Assembly: GCA_023389035.1 (NCBI GenBank)
Contig: JAEWFC010000016.1
Span: 124,001-188,000 of the forward strand
Length of the DNA: 64,000 nt
Source: Acidobacteriota bacterium
GTDB taxonomy: Bacteria > Acidobacteriota > Blastocatellia > Pyrinomonadales > Pyrinomonadaceae
Direction of reading: 5' to 3'
The position numbers and the translations under genes are program-made. The stretch's first letter is position 1. Each line of letters opens with the position of its first letter. The notes below the pieces were generated by a model. It was not told the origin of the DNA and did no database searches. It worked only from the letters and a program-made list of their open reading frames with translations. Positions 33,618 through 40,340 of this stretch are shown here, piece after piece.

Positions 33618-33848
33618 ATGTGGCAAAAAAGAGACAAATGTCACGCAGCAAATGAGCAATGTTACGTGACAAAAGACCAAAGTCTCGCGACAAATTATAA
33701 AAGTCTCGTGACAAAAGACAAAAGTCTCGTGACAAAAGACGAAAGTCTCATGACAAAAGACAAAAGTCTCGTGACAAAAGACAAAAGTCTCGCGACAAAT
33801 TAAAATAGTCTCGTAACAAAAGACAAAAGGCGCGCAACAAAAGAGGAG
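33618..33848. repeat. 21-bp tandem repeat array (about 11 units)
   Basis: Units begin at 33618, 33639, 33660, 33681, 33702, 33723, 33744, 33765, 33786, 33807 and 33828, all exactly 21 bp with no indels. The consensus is close to AGTCTCGTGACAAAAGACAA plus one A. Central copies (33702-33785) are nearly identical and the outer copies are degenerate. Both strands keep a frame open across it: plus-strand heptads of SLVTKDK type, minus-strand LSRDFCL type. No ribosome site precedes either frame, so I treat it as a non-coding minisatellite. It fills most of the 511-bp gap between convergent genes. Confidence 0.9.
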
Positions 33849-33943
33849 ATCCGCTCACTTTATCCTGTGTTGACGCTGTTTCAGCCCCACCGAAACTAAC
33901 ACCATACGCTTGCTTTATAACTGTTCAGCGACGCAGGCAAGCA

Positions 33944-33971
33944 AAAAGGCTGCCATTGCTGGCAGCCTTTT
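33944..33971 (-). terminator. terminator of the outer-membrane barrel gene
   Basis: A perfect 12-bp stem, AAAAGGCTGCCA (33944-33955) with TGGCAGCCTTTT (33960-33971), has a TTGC loop. On the minus strand it lies 30 bp after the stop of the gene ending at 34001. Confidence 0.9.
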
Positions 33972-34000
33972 CGTTGTTTTATGCGGATGGTCCGCTTTGA

Positions 34001-34660
34001 CTAGAATACAAGTCCGACGCCGAAACGAACGTTATGAGCGGTCGTTCCGCCGACGCGAACCGGGTTGTAATCGACCTGGATCGCACGGATCTGAACACTG
34101 TCATTCAGACGGATGTCGATACCGCCTCCGAATGCACCGGCGAGCCCGGTGTCTGAGAAGGTCTCGTCACCGATCTCGAAGGGAGCACAGTTGCCGCCGA
34201 CCGGTGTCACACAACCAAAATCGGTGATCTTCGTACGTGCGTGGCCGACACCAACCAATGCATGAGCAAAAGGCTTAAAGGTCCCTGCCTTTTCGTTGTC
34301 CTTGATCTGAACGCCGCCCAGTACGTTGTAAAGCGAGTTCTTCGCTTCAAAACCGATGGTGTAGTCCAGTCCGCCGCTACGGAAAGTATCCGAAACTTCC
34401 GTATTGTTATAGGTAGCCGAGACGTCACCCTTCAGACCGACATAGCGGTTCAAATTGTAAACGCCCGAAACGTTGACGCCGTTGAAGTTTTCGCGGTCGC
34501 GAAAGAAATCAACTGCTGAATTTCCCGAATCGACACCGGTATCAACCTGGCCGTTCGAGTAGCCGACGAAAAACTCGCCTTTTTTGTAGTCGCTCGTCTG
34601 AGCAAAGCCGGCAACGGTCGCCACTGCGGCGATCATTACGGCTGAAAGAAATTTAAACAT
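34001..34660 (-). CDS. outer-membrane beta-barrel protein, OmpA/OprF-like barrel
   Basis: This 219-aa protein has a signal peptide (about 1-20, ending VAGFAQ). Alternating polar/aromatic beta strands then run to a C-terminal ending VRFGVGLVF, with the terminal Phe usual for outer-membrane barrels. It opens with EFFVGYSNGQVDTG and has paired strands such as LNRYVGLKGDVSATYNNTE, fitting an eight-stranded barrel of about 180 residues. Two cysteines in FGCVTPVGGNC could form a loop disulfide. No plug or periplasmic domain is present. It follows the 448-aa gene on the same strand but after that gene's terminator, and ends in its own terminator. The role (adhesin, porin or structural) is unknown. 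Confidence 0.78.
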   Translation of the reverse strand: MFKFLSAVMIAAVATVAGFAQTSDYKKGEFFVGYSNGQVDTGVDSGNSAVDFFRDRENFNGVNVSGVYNLNRYVGLKGDVSATYNNTEVSDTFRSGGLDYTIGFEAKNSLYNVLGGVQIKDNEKAGTFKPFAHALVGVGHARTKITDFGCVTPVGGNCAPFEIGDETFSDTGLAGAFGGGIDIRLNDSVQIRAIQVDYNPVRVGGTTAHNVRFGVGLVF

Positions 34661-34711
34661 AAAATTACTAACTCCAATTAATTGAGATAATTTTTGCCCA
34701 ATGGGCGCAAA

Positions 34712-34754
34712 AACAGCCTAACAAATTCGGTACTGCTAAATTCATTAGGCTGTT
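34712..34754 (-). terminator. terminator of the 448-aa exported protein gene
   Basis: A 10-bp stem, AACAGCCTAA (34712-34721) with TTAGGCTGTT (34745-34754), has a 23-nt loop; on the minus strand it is followed by TTTTTGCGC. Confidence 0.65.
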
Positions 34755-34794
34755 ACACTTTCAGTCTGTGCAACACTGTTTAAGATGCCCGATG

Positions 34795-36141
34795 TTACTC
34801 GGCGGTTGCTAACAGGGTGTCGACCGAAGCGATAAATTTCTCTACAAGCTCCGTACGCAGCTGGCCATAAGTCTTTTTATCTGAAACTTTATCGCCCCCT
34901 TTCGTCTCGCCGGCGGCGGCTTCCGGGGAATCAGATACGACTGCCTCAGGAACCGGTCCATTCTCAGCGGGAACTTCTCCGTTCGCCTCACCATCGCCGG
35001 CCGTCTCAGCGTCGTCCTGTATGACCGCATCGTCCTCCTCGTAAAGATGTGCACCATACTGCTCGACGATCTCAGCGAGGCCGCCATCCTTTAAGGAAAC
35101 CGCGATCGTATCCATGACCTGATAGCGATAATAGGGATCGCCTGCACCCGCTCGCAGCTGATCGTTCAGCACGGCCGCAAACCGCTTGTCGCCCCAACGC
35201 TTTACGAGTTCCATCAGAACGGTATCACCGCGTGATGTGCGGGTGTTCTTCTCTTCCTCGCTGCGGAGTATCGTGACGCCGTCAAGATACGTATTGAGCA
35301 GGATCTGTTTCTGGGCGTCCGTCATCAGGCGGGCATAGATATGACGCTCGGCATAATAATTCTCAGCCTCTTCGTGGCCGCCCTCACCAGTTTCCGTTCC
35401 TGGCTCCTCAGACGTTTCCCCTTCTTCAGCACGACGCTTTTCCTCTTCGATCATCCACTCCAGCTCCTGAAAGCTCTGAAGCAGCTCAAACGCTCCTTCC
35501 CAGCGGGTCAGCGGATCTTCGGTCACGGATACAAGCCAATCTGTGATCGCAGCGTCACGCGAATCCGCAGATGAGCTGAATATGACATTGAGCTGGTTTA
35601 CTCTGGCTTCGTATGCACGCAGCCCGTCGCCGGACAGCTTTTTGATGCCGTCGGTATAACCTACGGGCCGCAGGCCCTGGTCGATCTTCTTGCCGTTCTC
35701 GTCTTCGTACTCTTGCCGATGAAGGAAAAGCATGACCGTGTCGCCGGGCTCGACCTTTGAAGGATCATCGTCAGACCGCGCGTATTCGTACTCGGGATCA
35801 ACACCGCTTTCTAGCTCGGCGGTTTCAGAGTCTTCGCCTTTATAGCGATAGTCCTCGTCCTGCAGCACAAGCTGCTTGGTATTAGCCCCTTTAAGCACCG
35901 TCGAAACGGTGTAGTAGCTCCGGACATTGACCACGGTGTAGTTCTCATCGTCAGTGACGGTCTCGCCGTCTTCCACCTTATCAAAAGTGGCTATGGCGAT
36001 GATCTCGCTTGTCCGATAGAGAGAAAGCAGCGTTTCGGGTATTTCGACCCCGCAGCGCCGGGCGTACGATTCGGTGGGAAAAACAAGAGTGGCGGCCAAT
36101 AGAGCACACAGCGTGCCTATAGAAATGATCGACCTGAACAT
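34795..36141 (-). CDS. exported acidic protein of unknown function (448 aa)
   Basis: A signal peptide (about 1-27, ending SYA) is followed by RRCGVEIPETLL and a beta-rich domain (about 30-170) with FDKVEDGETV and VVNVRSYYTVSTVLKG, a pattern often seen in small extracytoplasmic domains of unknown role. A helical part (about 180-360) with the acidic stretch ELEWMIEEEKRRAEEGE follows. The C-terminal segment (about 365-430) is a low-complexity linker of Glu/Ala/Pro/Gly, and a short helix ends the protein. No catalytic motif is recognised. It is probably monocistronic, with its own terminator downstream and rsmI upstream across a 99-bp gap. Confidence 0.65.
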   Translation of the reverse strand: MFRSIISIGTLCALLAATLVFPTESYARRCGVEIPETLLSLYRTSEIIAIATFDKVEDGETVTDDENYTVVNVRSYYTVSTVLKGANTKQLVLQDEDYRYKGEDSETAELESGVDPEYEYARSDDDPSKVEPGDTVMLFLHRQEYEDENGKKIDQGLRPVGYTDGIKKLSGDGLRAYEARVNQLNVIFSSSADSRDAAITDWLVSVTEDPLTRWEGAFELLQSFQELEWMIEEEKRRAEEGETSEEPGTETGEGGHEEAENYYAERHIYARLMTDAQKQILLNTYLDGVTILRSEEEKNTRTSRGDTVLMELVKRWGDKRFAAVLNDQLRAGAGDPYYRYQVMDTIAVSLKDGGLAEIVEQYGAHLYEEDDAVIQDDAETAGDGEANGEVPAENGPVPEAVVSDSPEAAAGETKGGDKVSDKKTYGQLRTELVEKFIASVDTLLATAE

Positions 36142-36240
36142 GGCTAAAAAGCTCCTAAAAACGATTCTTACCAGCGTGCAGCTATTCAGAGTACTGATAA
36201 ATATGAATAGTTGCTTTGACCGACCAAAGTTTTTCGCGAC

Positions 36241-37071
36241 TTAGGAATGAAGCATTCTGTATGCTTCCGATCGTGACAGCCCGAGCTCTTTTGCCGCTTT
36301 TTTAAGTGCAGCTTTTCGGTCAAGCCCTGTAGCTTCGAGCTCTGCAACAAGCTCCTGCAAGCCTTTTGTACTGCTTGTGGCCTGCCCCGCATCGCCATCA
36401 CGATCCCGGTCAATAACAAGAACGTATTCGCCGCGCGGTTTTGCAGAGGAAATGAAGGAAATTAGCTCGGAAATGCGGCCTCTGACAGTTTCTTCGTGAA
36501 GCTTGGTTAGTTCTCGCGAAAGCGAGGCTCGGCGATCGCCCAAAATGTCCAGACAATCAGCCAAAGACGCCGCCAATCGATGCGGTGATTCGTAAACTGC
36601 GAGCGTCGCCGGAATGGATCTCAGCTCGGTCAGACGTTTACGGCGATCGCCCTTCTTTGATGGCAGAAACCCAGCGAAGAAGATCGAATCGGTAGGCAAT
36701 CCGGAGACGATAGCGGCCGAAACGAATGCCGCAGGCCCCGGCACAGGTATAACCTCGATACCCGCCTCGCCGGCTGCAGCAACTATGCGAAACGCGGGAT
36801 CATTTATACCCGGCGTACCGGCGTCCGATACGACAGCAATATCGCTGCCCTTCGTGAGTAGTGCGATAAGTTCGACCGATCGTTCGTGTTCGTTGTGTTC
36901 GTGATAGCTGATCGTCTTGGCCTTGATCTCAAAGTGATTGAGCAGCTTCTGGGTATGGCGTGTGTCTTCGCAGGCGATGACATCGACGGAGCGGAGTGTC
37001 TCGACCGCACGCGGCGACATATCGCTGAGGTTGCCTATCGGCGTTGCGACAAGATAAAGGGTTCCGCTCAT
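36241..37071 (-). CDS. rsmI: 16S rRNA (cytidine1402-2'-O)-methyltransferase RsmI
   Basis: This 276-aa enzyme methylates the 2'-O of C1402 in the ribosomal decoding centre using SAM. The start is ATG 37071 because the family N-terminus is GTLYLVATPIGNLSDMSPRA; in-frame codons back to 37125 add unrelated residues. Further signatures are ACEDTRHTQKLL, SYHEHNE, VSDAGTPGINDP and PVPGPAAFVSA. The C-terminal helix pair, ending LGLSRSEAYRMLHS, is the small RNA-binding domain found in most RsmI proteins. The previous gene's terminator lies just upstream, so it likely has its own promoter. Confidence 0.95.
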   Translation of the reverse strand: MSGTLYLVATPIGNLSDMSPRAVETLRSVDVIACEDTRHTQKLLNHFEIKAKTISYHEHNEHERSVELIALLTKGSDIAVVSDAGTPGINDPAFRIVAAAGEAGIEVIPVPGPAAFVSAAIVSGLPTDSIFFAGFLPSKKGDRRKRLTELRSIPATLAVYESPHRLAASLADCLDILGDRRASLSRELTKLHEETVRGRISELISFISSAKPRGEYVLVIDRDRDGDAGQATSSTKGLQELVAELEATGLDRKAALKKAAKELGLSRSEAYRMLHS

Positions 37072-37110
37072 AAACTGAATAACAATATGCCTGACATATC
37101 GGTAAACGCA

Positions 37111-37141
37111 AAAAGCCCGGTCCAAATGGACCGGGCCTTTT
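37111..37141 (-). terminator. terminator of the Gly/Asn-rich exported protein gene
   Basis: GCCCGGTCC (37115-37123) and GGACCGGGC (37128-37136) make a 9-bp stem with an AAAT loop, flanked by A and T runs (37111-37114, 37138-37141). It lies 18 bp after the stop of the minus-strand gene. Confidence 0.85.
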
Positions 37142-37159
37142 TATCTAAACTGTGTTCCC

Positions 37160-37768
37160 TTAGAAGGGCAGCGGGAACGGAACGCGGTTACGCCAGTCGT
37201 CATTGCGGTTGTACGTGCCCGGCCGATTGCGGTTGTTGTTGTAATAACCGTTGCCATAGACCGATGCAACTACATCAAGATCACGTCGGATCATCGACCA
37301 TTCGTTAATAAGCACCTGGGCTCCGCGGGTTCGGCGAAGTTCCTGGTCGATACGATAACCGATGTCGAGCACACGACGTGCCTCGTTCTGGCTATTGTTC
37401 AAGTTGCGGCCATTGCCGAACTTGCTTTCGAGCCTGTCGGTAGCTTTCTTAAATTCATCAGCAAGATTTTCGATCTGGCCAACGTTACCGTTGCCGTACC
37501 ATCCGCCACGGTTTCCCCATCCTCCGCGATTGTCGCGTCGATCGTCGATGCGATTCGTCGTACGCTCGAAATTGCGGGCCCGGTTCTTCAGTGCCTGGAC
37601 CGTGCCGCGAATGTTCGCTCCGTAGTTGCCGTTGTTGTAGCCGCCGTTACGGCCATACGGATCATTATAGCCGCCGCGGTCACGCCACTGAGCGGAAGCA
37701 ACCGAAGGCAGCGCTAATACGACCAGCGAAAACGCGGTTAAGGCAATTATCCCTTTAATACTTTTCAT
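37160..37768 (-). CDS. exported Gly/Asn/Arg-rich protein of unknown function
   Basis: This 202-aa protein has a signal peptide (about 1-26, ending ASAQ) and then a segment rich in Gly, Asn, Arg and Tyr (28-50) with RGGYNDPYGRNGGYN-type sequence. A helical central region (50-165) contains VQALKNRARNFERTTN and NLADEFKKATDRLESKF, which look like coiled coil. The C-terminal part returns to Asn/Arg/Gly-rich sequence. The mix of low complexity and helix suggests a structural or envelope-associated role. I recall similar short exported proteins in Acidobacteria with no function. It is probably monocistronic. Confidence 0.65.
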   Translation of the reverse strand: MKSIKGIIALTAFSLVVLALPSVASAQWRDRGGYNDPYGRNGGYNNGNYGANIRGTVQALKNRARNFERTTNRIDDRRDNRGGWGNRGGWYGNGNVGQIENLADEFKKATDRLESKFGNGRNLNNSQNEARRVLDIGYRIDQELRRTRGAQVLINEWSMIRRDLDVVASVYGNGYYNNNRNRPGTYNRNDDWRNRVPFPLPF

Positions 37769-37872
37769 CTTACTTTCTCCCCTTTACAGAATTCCGCAGG
37801 GAGTAAAGCCCTGCCCGCTGAGATTAGGTGCAATGAGTGTGCCAATCGGGGAAACGCTTACAAAAATAGAAA

Positions 37873-37894
37873 AAACCCCGACAAATCGAGGTTT
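37873..37894 (-). terminator. terminator of the subtilase gene at 37975
   Basis: On the minus strand, AAACCTCGA pairs with TCGGGGTTT (9 bp, one U-G wobble) around TTTG, followed by TTTTCTATTTTTG. The wobble pairs correctly only in the minus-strand RNA, which fixes the direction. Confidence 0.85.
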
Positions 37895-37974
37895 CTCCTT
37901 ACGATCGAGTTGATCTCCGCTTTCGTGGCAATACCATTACGTAGGCGGATTGCCCGTTTTGGTAGAACAAAGAG

Positions 37975-39405
37975 CTATTCGGTCAAACCGAGTGCCCTTG
38001 CAGCGTTTATCCTGCCGGCCGAGAAGATACGTCCGGTCAGAACATCTAGCGGATCGTACGACTTCAGCAGGCGGCTGCGAAGATCCTTGACCGAAATATC
38101 AGGTTCATTGGCAATAATAAGTGCCGCAATGCCTGAAACGTGCGGTGTCGCCATCGACGTGCCCGAGGCCTCGCGGTAGCCGTCATTGAGCCATGTGGAA
38201 ACGATCTCCTTGCCGGGAGCCGCGACGTGTACCGTCTTCGCACCAAAGTTAGAGAACGAAGCAAGAAGGTCTGAGCTGTCGAGAGCCGCAACGCTCACTA
38301 CGTTTGGAAGTTCGTAGTTCGAAGGATAGTGCTTACGCTTGTCGTTATCGGTGCTGCTGTTGCCCGCGGCCGCGACAAAAAGAATACCTTCGTCACCCGC
38401 AGCACGGATCGCATCCTCAAGGGCCTTTGAATACTGCGTCGAACCCCAGCTCGCTGAGATGATCCGAACATTGACGCCTTTCTTCTTGCGGTCAACAGCG
38501 TAGTTGATCGCCTCGATCGCATCCTTGGTCGAACCAAAGCCGCCGCGTCCGAGAAACTTAAGCGGCATTATCTGGACGTTCCAGTTAATACCGGCAATGC
38601 CGATCTCGTTATTGCCCTCTGCACCAATGACACCGGCACAGTGTGTTCCGTGGCCATTGTCGTCCATCGGATCGGCAAGATTATCTTGGGCGTTAAATCC
38701 GCGGCGGTCGTTGAACGTGCCGAGCTCGTTATCAACGTAAGCCGGAATATTGTCGGGCCGGAACCACATGTTCGCAGCCAGGTCTGAGTGCGTGTAATCA
38801 ACACCGGTATCAAGCACAGCCACCACCACGTCACTGCTGCCGCGGTTCTTCTGCCAGGCCTTAGGAGCTGCTATATCAGCATTCGCTTTACCGCCGTTCT
38901 GGCCGGTGTTGTAAAGCGCCCACTGATCTGCGAAATGCGGATCGTTCGGAGCGTCGAACGGCATATCACGCAAAACGGTCTTCGAGGTCACTTCGCGGAC
39001 CACAGGCTGCTCCAGCCGGATCTCGTAATTCGGCTGAGCGTACTCGACTACATCAGTCAGCGAAGCATAGATGCCTGCGGTGGCAGCAGCATCCGCATTG
39101 TCAAGATCGTCGATCGCCGTCAGGCCACGAACGATCTCCAAACGGTCCTCAACACGGTCATTCAACCGGGCGGCGATCCGACGGATCTCTGAATTTGAAA
39201 CATGCGGCTTGAACTTGACCAGCAGTTCCGGTTCACCTTCCCTGCCGACACGCGGCGTTGAGCTGGGCTTTTTGACCTCTTTGGCGGTCTCCGCCCTTTC
39301 GGTCCTTAAAGCTGATCGCCAACGGTCGATCTGGCCGAGAACTGCGGCGAATGTGATCAGTACGGACGCCACCATTATGTGGACCCAAATGTTGTTACGA
39401 TTCAT
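37975..39405 (-). CDS. S8 family serine protease (subtilase) with N-terminal anchor
   Basis: This 476-aa secreted subtilase has a signal or membrane anchor (about 7-25), then an inhibitor I9-like propeptide (about 58-130: ELLVKFKPHVSNSEIRRI to EYAQPNYEI). The catalytic domain follows with Asp199 in AVLDTGVDYTHSDL, His252 in DDNGHGTHCAGV and Ser416 in SGTSMATPHVSG. The protein ends soon after the fold, with no extra C-terminal domain, in contrast to the second subtilase at 54190. A 93-aa protein is encoded just upstream on the same strand, 59 bp away. It probably processes itself and degrades external proteins. Confidence 0.92.
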   Translation of the reverse strand: MNRNNIWVHIMVASVLITFAAVLGQIDRWRSALRTERAETAKEVKKPSSTPRVGREGEPELLVKFKPHVSNSEIRRIAARLNDRVEDRLEIVRGLTAIDDLDNADAAATAGIYASLTDVVEYAQPNYEIRLEQPVVREVTSKTVLRDMPFDAPNDPHFADQWALYNTGQNGGKANADIAAPKAWQKNRGSSDVVVAVLDTGVDYTHSDLAANMWFRPDNIPAYVDNELGTFNDRRGFNAQDNLADPMDDNGHGTHCAGVIGAEGNNEIGIAGINWNVQIMPLKFLGRGGFGSTKDAIEAINYAVDRKKKGVNVRIISASWGSTQYSKALEDAIRAAGDEGILFVAAAGNSSTDNDKRKHYPSNYELPNVVSVAALDSSDLLASFSNFGAKTVHVAAPGKEIVSTWLNDGYREASGTSMATPHVSGIAALIIANEPDISVKDLRSRLLKSYDPLDVLTGRIFSAGRINAARALGLTE

Positions 39406-39464
39406 AGCAAAACTCCCTCTATGATCTGCATAAAGCTTGTGCTTTGATGCCTCTTTGCCGATGT

Positions 39465-39746
39465 CTAGCCCGCCACTAAATAATTCTTGCCTTTAAAGTC
39501 GCGAAGCCGCAGCTGATACTTATCGCCGCGATATTCGTAATTCTTTCCTGCATGGCCGAGCTTTATCGTCCAGCCATTCGAGATCATCTGTGCCGACATT
39601 TCGTCATCCGCCGGAGCGCCGAGCGACATATCGGGAAATTCCTGCGAAGACGTGGAAACGACCGAAATCTCGCTCTCGTTCACGCCAAGCCTTCCGGCAA
39701 GATCCTGCTTCGCTTTCGCTGCGGCGGTGTCTTTATCAAATTTCAT
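39465..39746 (-). CDS. small protein of unknown function, SLG-motif family (93 aa)
   Basis: The protein has no signal peptide. Its layout is a helix with AKAKQDLAGRLGV (9-21), a strand EISVVSTSSQ (26-35), the phrase FPDMSLGAPADDEMSAQM (37-54), then beta strands with GWTIKLGHAGKNYEYRGDKYQL. I recall a widespread small extracytoplasmic family with the same order, DLAxRLG, then a Trp/Phe-Pro-Asp, SLGCP and GYRI; here Cys is replaced by Ala and the secretion signal is missing. The role is unknown. Sitting between a subtilase and a DUF2085 protein, it could be an intracellular partner or inhibitor; that is only a guess. Confidence 0.7.
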   Translation of the reverse strand: MKFDKDTAAAKAKQDLAGRLGVNESEISVVSTSSQEFPDMSLGAPADDEMSAQMISNGWTIKLGHAGKNYEYRGDKYQLRLRDFKGKNYLVAG

Positions 39747-39785
39747 TGTGCTATCTCCTAATTTTGCTACTAATACGAGGGATAG

Positions 39786-40340
39786 TCAACGATTGTTCGG
39801 CCCGCTCGCGGTATGAGGATCGGGAGTTGAAGAGAAGTTACGAAAGATCTCTACAAGTGCGGGCAGGATATACGTTGCACATGCCAGGCCGAGGATCAGG
39901 CCCGTGACGAAGCGCGAGAGGAATGTGTTGTACCAGATATCGAATGCGTTCAATGCCCAATCAATACCCATTGGCACGATCGAAAGCAGCAGCCATTTTC
40001 TCGGGAGCGGTTCGATATCGCTGACGTTTCGCCAAAGCGGATAGATCGCGGCACCCAATGCCAGGCCGAAGTAAACGCCGAAACAACGCGAACACGCCGC
40101 CATCGGATGCTCAAGCAAATGAAACGTCCTGCCGGGCATCTGGTGGCAAATGTAACTGAAGAATCTATAGAGAGGCTCGGCGGTCTCCGCATTCCCCGCT
40201 GAGGCGAGAACCGGCGGAACAACGATCAGCAGCACCCAAACGGCAGCAACCGCGAAGGTCACCGCCCAAACGCGAACAGCCTGGTTACGGGATTCAGCCG
40301 GCAGATCTTGCCGGGTATATCTATCGGCCGAGTGTTTCAA
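39786..40340 (-). CDS. DUF2085 membrane protein
   Basis: This 184-aa membrane protein has about four to five helices. The DUF2085 signature is clear: ICHQMPGRTFHLLEHPMAACSRCFGVYFGL (about 62-91), with CHQ, a His and CxRC, which suggests a metal or haem site near the membrane. The following helices end in LILGLACATYILPALVEI. Function is unknown in the family. Its start overlaps the ppsA stop by 4 bp, so the two are translationally coupled, an unusual partner for a central metabolic enzyme. Confidence 0.85.
   Translation of the reverse strand: MKHSADRYTRQDLPAESRNQAVRVWAVTFAVAAVWVLLIVVPPVLASAGNAETAEPLYRFFSYICHQMPGRTFHLLEHPMAACSRCFGVYFGLALGAAIYPLWRNVSDIEPLPRKWLLLSIVPMGIDWALNAFDIWYNTFLSRFVTGLILGLACATYILPALVEIFRNFSSTPDPHTASGPNNR

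Noticed and set aside
33618..33803. 61-codon plus-strand frame made of SLVTKDK heptads
   Set aside because: It begins exactly at the first repeat unit, has no Shine-Dalgarno and ends in a mutated unit; the DNA repeat explains it better than a gene.
33618..33848. CRISPR array
   Set aside because: Units are contiguous 21-mers with no unique spacers, and no cas gene is near.
36182..36210. CTATTCA...TGAATAG hairpin after rsmI as a terminator
   Set aside because: Only 7 AT-rich base pairs and no T-run on the minus strand, so it is too weak to call.
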